64,000 nt of DNA from Rehmannia glutinosa. Lineage: Eukaryota; Streptophyta; Magnoliopsida; Lamiales; Orobanchaceae. This document shows, in pieces, positions 22,261 through 33,611 of the stretch. The stretch is taken from NCBI GenBank assembly GCA_016081115.2, contig JABTTQ020000656.1, positions 59,013 to 123,012 of the forward strand, read 5' to 3'. The notes under the pieces were generated by a model, which did no database searches, was not told where the DNA came from, and worked only from the letters and a program-made list of their open reading frames with translations. A program made the position numbers and the translations under genes. Positions within the stretch are counted from its first letter, which is position 1; every line of letters starts with the position of its first letter.

Positions 22261-23954
22261 AAAATTCCTTTGAGAAATCTTATAAATGATACTTGTTTTC
22301 CTATAAACTTGATTGAGACAAGGATAAATGATTCCTTGCTTGATATGTCTTCTAATAAATCCTTGAAAGTATGTGATGTTCAATGTGCAAAAGTTTTCAC
22401 TGAGATAAATCCCATTTTGAGAATAACATGCGAGAAAAATAGGACCATGAAGGTCAATTGTTCGAAAATCGATACGGTGGCGATGTTGTTCAAAGAGATA
22501 AAATCTTTCATAAGTTCAAGGCTCGCCCCGATTAAATCTTCACATTTAGGTGAAATGGTCCACTATACGACGTTAAGCGCTACCCGGAGGCAACCCGATG
22601 TTTGTGTGCAATTGTTTTCATTTATTTTTATTTTATTTTATTTTCTTTCAAAATAATCACAAGTCCTTAGAGTCATTTTCAAATCATAAAAAAAAAAACT
22701 CTTGAGCTTCTTCTGCTTGTCCTAATTGGGAATATTGAGATTTCACGGTATTCGAGTTGTGTGTTGCTTAACTTTGATTAGGTATGAAGATGTCGTTGAA
22801 GGTCCGTGCACCAAAACAACCCAATGGTCGCTCAACACCGATTCCACTATTGTAGTAAGGTCGTATTTTTCTTTTTTCCACCTCTTTTATATCATTCTAA
22901 TTTCTTTGTTTTTCTTTGAGTGTTTTGTGTGTGTTTGTCCATTTCTTTATTTCACATTGAGGACAATGTGAATCTTAAAGTTGGAGGTGGGTACAATAAC
23001 ATTTTGAATGCTTGTGTGTTTGTTTTCAAGAGATGTGAATTTTTTTTTAACAAATTGAGTATTTGCTAGTCAATAACTTGGCCCAATTATACCTATATTA
23101 ACTTGTTAATTTGTGTTTTCAATGTGAATCAATTGATTGTCTAGGATAGATTGACGTGGATGCGGGTTAAATTTTGACGAGATTTCCAACACCATAAATA
23201 CTTGATGTGTTAAGGCATATACGACGATACCTAGCGCTATGAACGTCCGAGAACTCATGATTTAGTAGTGGTTAACTAGTTGTTAAACCAAGCTTGTGAA
23301 TAAAAGAAAAATAGAAAGAGAAAAATGAAAAAAAAAGAAAATGAAGAAAAAACGGACCAATCGAGGTTATACTCCTCTATTTGTTGTTGCTTAGTAACTA
23401 GGAGCATTCATGAGCCCCATGTTTGTCTTTTACGTAAAACGGCGACACGAATATGAGTATGGGAAACCACCCTAGGAGTGTTTGAACATAAATTCAAAAT
23501 ATAAACTTAGTGGAAGCATGTCTCGAAAGGTCCCAAAAAAAAAAGAAAAAAAAAAGAAGAATGAATACTCTTTGACTTCTCATTCCAATAAAGTTCAAGA
23601 AGCTTGGTTATATGACTAGTAGGCTAACTATAATGATCTATTGAATTCTTGTATTTTCATGGCGTTATTGAATTGAAGTTGTTCATAATTATCGCAGATT
23701 TGTGGAGTGATGATTTCAAAGATGAATAATGACGATAGCGATATTACGGTCTTTCTTGACAATAGATCGCTTTGCAAAACTATGTTTTTAATGAATGGTT
23801 AATTTGGATTGAGAAGGCCAAGAACTTGTTCGCTTGTGTTCAATGTGTTGAAAAAAAAAAGAGAATCTTCTTTGTATGTTGTGATTTATTGAATCCCTCT
23901 TTTTAATTTAATGTTTTGCTTGAGGACAAACAAAGTTCAAAGTTGGAGGTGATT

Positions 23955-25610
23955 TGATAAAGTCTTTTATGCATGTTTTATGTGTATATTTGAGTAGAAT
24001 TCGAGTTATTTTATTGTTAGTTTTGTAAATTTTTGATTGTACATAGTTAATATTGCTCTGGGGTGCTTTTATTGATGTAGATTGACCATTCAGGGCTAAT
24101 TTTGGTGAATTTCGGACCATGGATTCATGTCAAAACATGTCGGGGAGTTTAAGGATGCAAAAACGCTCGAAATTCCAAGCCAAACGCGTCATTTCGGGGC
24201 CTTTTGGTCCAACATGGGGGGGTGTTGGGAAACACGGCCGTGTTCCGGGAGCCAAAAACTCAAATAATTCGTACAAAAACAGCCCCAACACGGCCTGGCC
24301 GTGTTGGCGACATGGCCATGTCAGGCAAAGCATGGCAGGGTGTGTTCTGCGACATGGCCATGTCGGACTTCCTTTTGCAATTTTTCTATGAAAAACTCAC
24401 CAACCAAACTTTTTTGACCACTTTTGTACACCTTTAACACCCAATTTTGCTCCACCATGTCTCCATATTCCCTCAATCATCAATTGAGTACAAGAATTCA
24501 CCAACCAACAATGAAAGTGGAGGCAATTATTTAGCAAAAGATGGCACCATCAATGTATTATTATACAAAAATGGTGTCTATAAAAGCCAAGAGTTGAAGT
24601 TGGAAGAATCATCATTCATAATTCATTCATGTATTCATATACTCATTCTATAGATTCATTGTATAAACATTTTAAGTAGAATTGAGATCAAGAGGTCTTG
24701 GATGAGTAAGCTTGAGGCAACATTGGGGAAGAAGGCTTGGAGCAACATCATCATTCAAGAAAGAAGTCAATTAAGATTTTGAGAAAGATAAGTACACCAT
24801 GTCTATAATATTTACATTTTCTTATGTAATTTACTCTTTTGTCAAGATCATGAGTAGCTAAACTCCTAGTGTTTGAATGTAATGAACTCTATAATGGATT
24901 TGTGATTAAGGTGTGTATGTTTTTAATAAAATCTTCATGCTTTGTGTGATTCACTTATATTATACTTTATTCATTCGAATTGGTATATGCGCAATATTGA
25001 TTTGAAGTTTATTTTTCATCCGGGAAATCGAGAGATTCATGGTGAAATAGAACCTATATAAGTGAAAAGAGTTGCATGCAATCCTAGATATAGGACGACA
25101 TAAATCTTCTGGATTAGGGTCAAACCTAATATGGGAATTCACAAATCGTTATAATCTTTGTCTTGGGGGTTTTAACTAGAAAGAGATTTCGAGTTAATCA
25201 ACTTGAGATTAGAAGTTTTTCGCCTTGAGAAAGGGTTTAACTTAAATTGGGAATTTCTACGGTGCACAAGACATGAGATTTTATTAAAAGAGGCTGGTTT
25301 TTGCTTAAGGGCTTACGGTTGTATTTTTAACTTGTCAAATCACAAAAACATTCTAGAGGGATTTACATTCAAAAACATTTCTATCTCTTGATTTCTTATT
25401 TTACAAATCTTCCTTCATTTTTACAATTTATAATTTGTTTTCCTTTTTCATCAAACAAAAACTCTGAAAATTGTTAGATTAAATAACAAAAAGACGGTAA
25501 TTATTAGTACTTACAATCCTCGTGGGAATGACACTCGGTACTCAATAATCTATACTATAAAACGATAGGTGCACTTGCTTACGGTTTTAAAGATAGCTTT
25601 TGAGCCATCA
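23955..25610 (+). repeat. 3' LTR of the Athila-like element
   Basis: Pairs with 18417-20070. It ends TTTTGAGCCATCA and is followed by the CAGGC duplication, after which the interior of the outer element resumes. Confidence 0.9.
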
Positions 25611-25615
25611 CAGGC

Positions 25616-28600
25616 CCTGGGGCTAGAGACCAGCTAGAGGAAATGTCATCAAGAAGGCAGGAGGCCAACTACTTCTCCACCGGAAGGGCGTCGCCTCCTT
25701 GCAAGAAGAAAGGGCGTTGCCACCTCCATCCGGCAGAACTCCACCCATTGAAGAAATTTACCTGCCTGTTGGATGGATGCCACACCCACGGGAGGGAAGG
25801 ACATTGCCACTGCTGAGCGAAAGAGGGGTTTGCTCCCCTCCCGGGAGGGGCGCATCCTCCGCTCAAAATCGAAAAGGGCGTCGTCTCCTCCTCCTGGGGG
25901 GCTCCGTTTGTTGAAGAAGTTCGCTTAACGTGAAGATCCCTGCTCGAAGAATCTGCCCGAGCTACTTCAAGGAATCATGTTGCGACGGAAGCTGCGGGAA
26001 GACCTCCCTCAAAGCTCCGCCAGACATTGAAGATCCCAGCGTTTGGGAAAGAAGTTAAAGAAATGAAGGACTTGAAAAAAGTCAAGGAGACCAGCACGCT
26101 CCCGCTAGAAGAGAAGCTGGAAATGAAGCCTAACACTCCCAAGTCCACATTCACAAGCCCGTTAATGAGTCGCAGACGGTAAAGCATCAGCCAAGCCAAC
26201 TCGCAGGCCATTGCTATAGGGAGGAAGTTCACTAGCCTCTGCCATTCGGGCTAAGTCATTGTTCTCTGGCATCAAGATCTCCAGCCTCCCAGAGTATGAT
26301 GAGACCAGAAGTCTACCAGGGGCACTTAGACAAACTTCATGCAAAGGCGAATCTCTATGGTATGATGGACGCTTCCTGTTGTAAAGTGTTCGGACAACAC
26401 TGACCAAGCGCCACTAACGTGGTTGATGGTCTCCCAATTAGATTAATCACTGGGAGGGACAAACTCACTACTGCCCTCGCACGATGATTCTCCATCAGAA
26501 GGAAGTATTCAGAGACCATGGGCTCATCTTTTCAAGTAAAACAACTGGAAGGAGAGTTACTGCAAGACCTCATGAAGTGATATGGGGAAGCCGCAGGCTC
26601 CAAAGCCAGGAACACCAAATAAGAAGGAAGATCATTGAGAAGACATAAGGATAGATCCCTCCTTCCAGAGGGACGCCATTCAACAACTCAAAGAACTGAA
26701 GGAGGCGCCCTGGCCCAGCTGAAGGGGGCGCCTTTGCCCACTCAAGAGAAATCCCCTGCCTGGCAAAAGGGCGCCCTTTCGTAATTTTCTCCTCCTGAAG
26801 GGCTCTGCTCACCAGATAAGTCCGCTGAACTTGGGGAAGCTCTCCAGCTTAATGAAACTATCCGGAAGACTCTAAGACATTAATGCTCCTGGAGCTGCAT
26901 GAGGATATCCCTAAGCTCCGGGATTTGCAACAAGACCCCTCGAAAGGGCACCTTGCCATTATAGGCCACAACAGCTGCTGCATGAAGAATGACCCTCACT
27001 CGACTAGAACGGAAAAGAGAAAAGATAAACTCGAGAGCAACCAGACACTGAAGAAGTCATCATATTGATGGAGGACAAACCTTGAAGTCCAGAAATAGGC
27101 ACAAACTCCCCTCGGCCCTCGGACTGAGAATCCAAGAGCCATTCAGAGTAGTCAAGCTATTTCAGGAATAAGAAACCCTTTACAGAAAGACTGAACTCCC
27201 TGGACAACCTATAGATGAACCATCCTTAGCTAGAGGAAGATCCATAAAAACTCCATTCATAGAAGATGTACACCCCAACACGAAAGAAGAGAGCAATGCT
27301 CAACTCATCGAAGAAGACGAAGACTCCATAGATGAAGAGAGCTAAACCATGAAGAAATCATCCTGAGAACCTATCTCACATGAAACATGGAGCAACCAAG
27401 CGTCCGTTGAAGTGTTTTCACTTGTCATTCTCTCTGGACAATGGACTTCTTCAAATTTCTTTTGATCTCTCAAGTATTTTGCTTAAGCTGCTCGAGAGAA
27501 ATGGAGACCGGCCTGAGGACACCCAGAAGAGCCATGCAAAGTCTAAAGTCCCAAGCCTCCGAAGGTAGCACAATTCACTCAACTATAACGATGAAAACTC
27601 TGGAGCAAAAGGAGGAATATCAAACTCCATGGACAAAGGCAGAAATGGAATGACTAAACTAGAAACTTAACGCCCGATAATTCCTTGGCCTATAAGCGGA
27701 ATGAAAGAAGGACCAAAATCCCGAATCCGACTTGAAATATACGGAAACTCTAAAGAAAATAGGGAACAACGCGAAGGAGAATGGGACAGGGGGCTTGGGA
27801 TGTCTCTTGGGGCGCGCCCTTGTGGCCGCCCGGGAGGGTGCCAAGGGGGCGCCCTTGCCCGCTCCAGGGGCGCCTTCTACCACCTCTGGATTTCTTATCT
27901 CCCTCTCTCTGCTTGGGGAACTCCATTCATCACTCCAACACTTTCTAGGGACGTCAACACTTCACATCTTTTGAAGAGCAATAGAGAAAAAGATTCCCGA
28001 GTAAATACTTGGACCATAATCCTCCAACTAAGCTCATATCAAGAAAGACTCACATATCAAGGAATCATTAGTATCATTTCTAGAAGTCCAGAGGCCATGG
28101 AGTACACTTCCAACATACTACGAAGAGCACAATGAAGCCAGCATGGGCGTCACTTCCAGGCAGAGGACACCAAACTCCAACATAGAAAAGAAGGTGCCCA
28201 CAACGGCTCAGGAAGACCAAGTTTGAACCAACCGAGGGATCACGCACCAACAATTTGGCTAAAGGTTGAGTTATTAACAAAGATACGAATCAAGGAGCCA
28301 CTCGCGAATGCCCGCACAAAGAAGCACGCTACCCAGATCTGGGCGCCCGCCCTGGGCTACCCCATGGGAGCTGCATAACAATACTGAAGAAGTCTTGAGG
28401 AAGAAGCTCACTCAAATCAGTCATTATCAAGCTCCACTAAAAGCTTTGTGCTTCCACAATCACGAAAAGAAGAAATATTTATTTGATTGGAGTCATAAGC
28501 ATAACTCTTGGAGGCCTTGAAGAAGAAGACGAGCTCTCCAGAATAAACACAGCGATCAAGTCTGTGGGCGAGATCAACATACCACTCACATAGGTGATGG

Positions 28601-30803
28601 ATGCCCACACCATAAAGTGACACAACTATTGAAGATATCAATACTGCTCAGGAATATTGTGTTGCCGTATTAAAGATAAGCAAGCTCCCCCGACCAAACA
28701 GTGAAATTGCCACACTACCTCAAAAGCCGCAAATTTTCCCAGCTCCCTCATTAATAACCCATAATGAGGTAGTTTAATGCTATCCAGAGTTCCCGGGGGA
28801 TACCCATAGTGAGGTAGCTTAGCGCTATCTAGGGTTCCTGGGGGTTGCCCATAGTGAGGTAGCTTAGCGCTATCCAGGGTTCCTGGGGGTTGCCCATAGT
28901 GAGGTAGCTTAGTGTTATCCAGGGCTACAGAGTTCGCCCATAGTGAGGTAGCTTCACGCTATCCAGGGCCCCTCATTAAAACCCATAGTGAGGTAGCTTA
29001 ACGCTATCTTGGGTTCCCAGAGGTTGTCCATAGTGAGATAGCTTAGCATTATCCAGGGTTCCCGGAGGTTGCCCATAGTGAGGTAGGTTAGCGCTAGAGT
29101 TCGCCCATAGTGAGGTAACATCACGCTATCCAGGGCCCCTCATTAAAACCTATAGTGAGACAGCTTAATGCTATCCATGATTATTGGGGAATGCCCCTAA
29201 TGAGGTAGCATTATGCTATCTGAGGCCCCCAATATACTAACCTCATCCGGCTAAGACCCCGGATGGGAAGACCTGATTCGGCTAAGACTCAGGAAAAGAG
29301 GTGCCTCCTCGTAGGAGAGGTTCTAGTAAACGTTCCTCCTCTGGCTAAGACCCCGGAGGAAGGGGCCTCCTCACAAGGATCCCCGTAAATCTCCATGCTG
29401 ATGTGCAAGGAAAAGAAGGCGAAAAAGCTAAGACATGTGGAGAAGAGATCAAAGTGCTAAAGCAAAGATTATGAAGGAAGCTCCAGAAGGATACCTCATC
29501 CAGGCTTCGGAAAACACCCCATGAACACCATGAGGACACCCACTCTGAGCTTCGGAAGGATACCCCACAAAATATTCTTCTCCGATAGAAAAAGAAGCCA
29601 AAAGCTCTAATATCGGGAAGAAAGAGATTGAAGTGGTGGAGTAAGAACTGAAGAAGAGCTCAAGAAGAGTGCCCTTCCTTCCGAGCTCCAAGAGGGCACC
29701 CATTCCGAACTCTAGAAGGACGTCCCTTGAGCTTGAGAAGGGTGACCTCAGGTAGCTCTAGAACAAGTAATTTTGGCTATTCCGAAGAAATCAAGGCTTC
29801 CCTCCGAAGACAAGATCCACCTCAATGTGGAAAATGAACAAGTCTCTCATCAAGAGAACGTCACATGCAATCACTACAAGCATGATAAAAGGAAGTTGAT
29901 ATGCATAAGGAAGGACATCCATATAGTGTGAGTATGACGGAATATCATCCGACCTCGTGGGGCGAAGAAACATCTCAAGAACAAAAGAGAAAGCAATAAA
30001 TATCCAAGCATATGAAGCAAGCCGTAAACATGTGGGCAGGAGTCAAGGGCCATCTGAGCTGAAAAATAACTATCACTGCTCTAGAAGGGTGCTCCCTCCA
30101 AGCTCCAGAAGGATGATCCATCCGAGCTTGAGAAGGGTGCTCCTCCAAGCTCCGGAAGGGATAAAGCAAACCACATGTATCTCCACCCACTCCGAAAGAA
30201 ATAAAGCTTCCTTCCAAAAGGGAAGAATTCACCTCTACACAAATAAAGAACAAGTCCCCATGGATAAGGAATCAGTAGCTAGACTCTCAAAGGCAGAAAA
30301 ACGTGGAGATGAAGAAAGGCCAGAACCCGAGATGCAACTTGAGATGGAAAAAACTCCAGAGAAGAGGAAGAAAATACAAAGAATGAAGGACTGGGGGGCT
30401 TGGGCCGCCCTCCGGGAGGGCGTCCTCCTCCACGCAAGAGGGCATCTCCTTAAGGCCACCCCACGGGGGCGCCTAAAGGGTGCCCTTGCCCGCTCCGGGT
30501 AGGCGCCTTGAGCAATCTCCCACCTCGTTGGCTCTCATTTCAACTCTCATCTCAAGTCTCACCTCAACTTTCAAGAAATTTCCAAGTCTTCTACAAAACA
30601 AAAAACTTCAAAGTTGAGAGGTGGGAAGAGAAAATTTACTTTTGGAAGACATGGTCAAATGTTCTCCTCTCAAGCATCCTTATGCAAAAGCGTCAAAAGA
30701 TCCTCCAAAGGCAAGACAAAGGCGCGAAGGACAAGCCGGATACAATACCGGGTGTAGCTCCCAGATCGCTCCATCCCTCCCAAAGACACGAGCCGGGGGC
30801 TTA
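25616..30803 (+). other. Interior of the Tat-like element, non-coding and GC-richer
   Basis: This 5.2 kb block is clearly richer in G and C than its surroundings. It contains repeated GAAGGGCGTCGCC / GGGCGCCCTT modules (25680-25880, 26690-26780, 27805-27880, 30390-30510), repeated AAGCTCCGGAAGGG-type words (29470-30160), and a 45 bp tandem array (28748-29232). Open frames of 144 and 181 codons (27701-28135, 29957-30502) translate these repeats and show no retroelement motif, so I do not call them genes. Confidence 0.7.
28748..29232 (+). repeat. Tandem array, about 45 bp unit, eleven copies
   Basis: The unit is CCCATAGTGAGGTAGCTTAG followed by CGCTATCCAGGGTTCC plus a few bases. Unit starts lie near 28758, 28803, 28848, 28893, 28937, 28982, 29027, 29071, 29103, 29148 and 29192; the eighth unit is short (about 32 bp). 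Some copies end GGCCCCTCATTAAAA instead, which suggests higher-order variation. Plant Tat-lineage elements are known to carry such arrays in the region before the 3' LTR. Confidence 0.85.
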
Positions 30804-31301
30804 TGTTGGGAGCAAAAATAGTTTTTAAAAATTTAAATATATAATTTATTTTATATATGTTTATTTAATATCAATTGCCCAATGGGTTCTTAATAATTAA
30901 ACCGGCCCAAAGGAGTCTGGGTTTGGCCCATCAACCATTTTCTCCTACGTGGACTGGCCCATAGGCCAAATTCTCCTACACGGCCCACGTGGCCCATCTC
31001 CTAGGTATAAAAATGTCCCTGCTATTATTTGTAAGTTAATTGATTTATAATCCTCCTACGCATTTATTATACAATATTCGGGCCATCGTTTTTATCCTCT
31101 AGGACAACCCCGGGGATCTCTAACATTTGCACGTGTGTGCATGCAGTTCTCAGTCAATCAAATGACATTTCAGCTCTCGTAGAAGACGACTTGAAGGCTT
31201 CCCCGCAGGAAGAGGATTGACATGAAGACTTCCCTATCAAAAAGAGGATTTTGGTCAACCCAGTTGATTTGTGGAGTGATCTGCCCCGAAAAGCAATATC
31301 A
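30804..31301 (+). repeat. 3' LTR of the Tat-like element
   Basis: Pairs with 17803-18331 and is flanked by GAAAA at 31302-31306. It contains a TATA-like TATAAAAATG near 31005. A diverged relative in inverse orientation occurs at 57177-57622. Confidence 0.85.
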
Positions 31302-31374
31302 GAAAAGAATTTTTTTAATAAGTTATGAGTAGTGGTTGGAGGGGAGGGGATAAATTTCAAAGAAACTGAAAAAT

Positions 31375-31443
31375 ACTGAGTTCGAACCCTGACTAACACC
31401 CTTACAAAATGTGAGCGTTACCAATTAAGATACAAGCTCGTTA
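31375..31443 (-). mobile_element. tRNA-derived SINE head
   Basis: On the minus strand, CTTGTATCTTAATTGGTAAC (A-box-like) is followed about 35 bases later by CAGGGTTCGAACTC (B box). A tRNA gene is excluded because no acceptor stem or anticodon arm folds. The SINE tail and target duplication were not delimited. Confidence 0.5.
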
Positions 31444-31849
31444 CTTGTTATAGAAAAGAATTAAAGAGCTTATAAGCTAAAGATACCATTTCTACATTAT
31501 TTTTTAGAAAGTACATTGTCTTACTTAGTAAATTTAGGATTTTATAAACCTTTTTGTTTTGACTTTTGATCATATAGCTAGTTAACTAAAAGAAAAAAAA
31601 AACTCATCAAGAATTTTTGGAAATTATTTATTGAATTCGTTTAAATATATTTTTCAATAAATTTTAATATATTACGAGTTGGTCCAAAATCTCATAATTA
31701 GACCACAAAAGTTTATAGGCTTGTTTTTTGTTATTTATATTTATATTTTAGCCAAATTAGGAAAGACTAAAAAGGTAACTATTGCTCGAACTAATAGTGT
31801 AATATGCTAGTGTTCCATGCAGAAAATTAATAACTTAATCTAATTAAAG

Positions 31850-32025
31850 GCTCGTTAGATGATATCCGAATGGGTACAACCCAACTTCCTTGTAATTTTG
31901 ATACGTGTCCCATTTTGATGTTTTTTTTTTTTGAAAAAGAAAGACATGCATATGTCATTATAATAGAACACATGTTAAAATCACAAGGACTTGGGTTGTA
32001 CCCACTTGAATAGCATCTTTTGAGT
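31850..32025. mobile_element. Fold-back MITE
   Basis: The left arm GGGTACAACCCAACTTCCTT plus GTAATTTTGATA and the right arm (reverse complement GGGTACAACCCAAGTCCTTG plus TGATTTTAACA) form a hairpin with arms of about 65 bases and a short A/T spacer. Bases 32026-32940 show nothing further beyond AT-rich sequence. Confidence 0.6.
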
Positions 32026-32949
32026 AGATTTTTTTTTGATTGGATGAATGGAGCTTCTACGCTTGAAAGACTATTGTTGATCTTTTTGCATTCGGATGTA
32101 GAGTACACCCAAAAATTGCCACAACCTAACCTAATTAAAGAACATGCCATTTTGGAATTTTGTTTATGCAAAATGAATTTCATTAATTCACAAGAACAAA
32201 CTTACAACTGATAACGGCATCAATTAAAATACAGTTGCAAGCCTACAAAATCATAAGCTTATAAAGATTTAAAACAAATTTTTAAATCTAAACAAATCCA
32301 ACTGATCCATAAAATCAGAACATCGCAATGAAAACGCTGGACAAAACACGTACTAAAGAATTTAATCTCGCTTCTGTCACGTATTGCCAGGTAATGATTC
32401 ATCTGATTTTCTATACAAAATCACACATATGAGACAAATTTATTAACCCAAAAAAAATGCTTAAAAAAGAGGAAAAAAAGTCACCTATTGGGGACAAATA
32501 AAAATCACATACTAACAAATTTATTGAGACTAAAAATAATAAAAATTACTTCTTCCATCCTCATAATGAGGGAAGAAAAAGTGGAAGATGGATGAGCAAA
32601 CACGACTAGAATTTTAGAATTTGGAGAAAGTCTATACGTTATAATGGAGGATTTTTTTTTTCCGTATCTTTCTGGTTGACTATTTCCAAGGTAGATATGA
32701 TTATATGTTTTCCGATAAAAACTATTGTCATGGAAAGTAATCTTTAATTATACTATATATTAGTGCATGCCTAGAATTGGATTCCCTTGAAATTGGAATG
32801 AATAATGATAATGTCAGTAAAATTGAACCTAATGATGTATCATGTTTGGTTCATAAACTAATATCTGTAGACAAAAACTTGGGTTAGACCATTTAGCGGG
32901 TCTTTTTTATTGCATTTAATATAATCGATCCGGTTTTTTTTTATAATTT

Positions 32950-33545
32950 CATATACCAGTGACATTTTTGTAATATTTTAGGGCGGTGCCATAGGATCTC
33001 CGGATCGGTGACATTTTGAAATATTAGGGTCTTTAAAAGTATTAGTAGTACATCCGAAAAATATTAGTAGTACATCTGAAAAGTATTCGTAATCTCCTGA
33101 ACAATATTTTTAGTAGCCCTCATGAAAAGTATTGATGTTTTTGCCTCAAAAGTATTACTATTCCAACTAAAATGTATTAACTGTCCCCTTGAAAAATATT
33201 AGGTGACATAATATTATGCAACCTCAAAAGTATTAGTTTTTCCTTGAAAAGTATTAACAATCTCTTGAAAACGTATTAGTAATCCCCTGGAAAAGTATTA
33301 GTAACCACCTGAGCAGTTTTTTGTAATAGTACTTTTTTTGTAATACGACTCATGAAAAGTATTGGTTTTTTCCCGCAAAATATTAGTATCCCTCCTAAAA
33401 CTTATTAATAATCTTATTGAAAAGTATTAGGTTTTTCGATTAAAGGTATTTTAGTATTTCTACTGTAAAATATTAGTAGTCCTCCAAAAAAGTATTAGTA
33501 TCCATCCTAAAAACTATTAGCAGCGATCATAATGTTATTATTGTG
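32950..33545 (-). repeat. Degenerate short-motif repeat (TACTTTTC family), copy 1
   Basis: More than fifteen variants of GAAAAGTATTAGTAGTCC with irregular spacing of 20-35 bases. It is the reverse complement of the motif at about 36480-36620, 56500-56885 and 63030-63420. The flank has GGATCTCCGGATCGGTGAC on the left and GTCGGGTCAATAAAGCGG on the right, reminiscent of the GGATCC/CCCGACCC flank near 62980. Family unknown. Confidence 0.6.
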
Positions 33546-33611
33546 GTGTTAGTGGTTGTCGGGTCAATAAAGCGGATTGACGCGGGCGGGTATTTGGATT
33601 CGTCTAACGAA

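Larger units (their letters stand above)
18417..25610 (+). mobile_element. Athila-like LTR retrotransposon, internally deleted, nested
   Basis: LTRs span 18417-20070 (1654 bp) and 23955-25610 (1656 bp), TGATAA...CCATCA, with few differences, and are flanked by CAGGC (18412-18416 and 25611-25615). The primer-binding site TGGCGCCGTTGCCGGGAATT follows the 5' LTR (20077-20096) and matches the 3' end of plant tRNA-Asp, as in Athila/Tat elements. GAGGACAATGTG (about 22960) and AAAGTTGGAGGTGATT before the 3' LTR match the 3' region and polypurine tract of that group. Gag and protease remnants are present; RT, RNase H and integrase are missing. Bases 22660-23954 are non-coding. Confidence 0.88.
17803..31301 (+). 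mobile_element. Tat-like LTR retrotransposon, non-autonomous, hosting a nested element
   Basis: Two LTRs (17803-18331, 529 bp; 30804-31301, 498 bp) are flanked by GAAAA (17798-17802 and 31302-31306), a perfect 5 bp target duplication. The 5' LTR begins TATTGGGG, a mutated TG; the 3' LTR begins TGTTGGG and ends ATATCA. Behind the 5' LTR lies TTGGCGCCATCGTGGGC, a primer-binding-like site usual in plant Ty3/gypsy elements. Before the 3' LTR lies the purine-rich GAGCCGGGGGCTTA. After removing the inner element (18417-25610) the interior is about 5.3 kb and shows no gag, protease, RT or integrase. It must have depended on enzymes of relatives. Confidence 0.85.

Noticed and set aside
27701..28135. 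144-codon open frame in the Tat-like interior
   Set aside because: Composition follows the GC-rich repeats and no conserved domain is visible.
28748..29232. CRISPR-like appearance of regular 45 bp repeats
   Set aside because: Units are head-to-tail without variable spacers, in a plant retroelement.
29957..30502. 181-codon open frame in the Tat-like interior
   Set aside because: Follows repeated AAGCTCCGGAAGGG and GGGCGCC words; no Gag, protease or other motif, and it lies just before the polypurine tract where these elements are non-coding.
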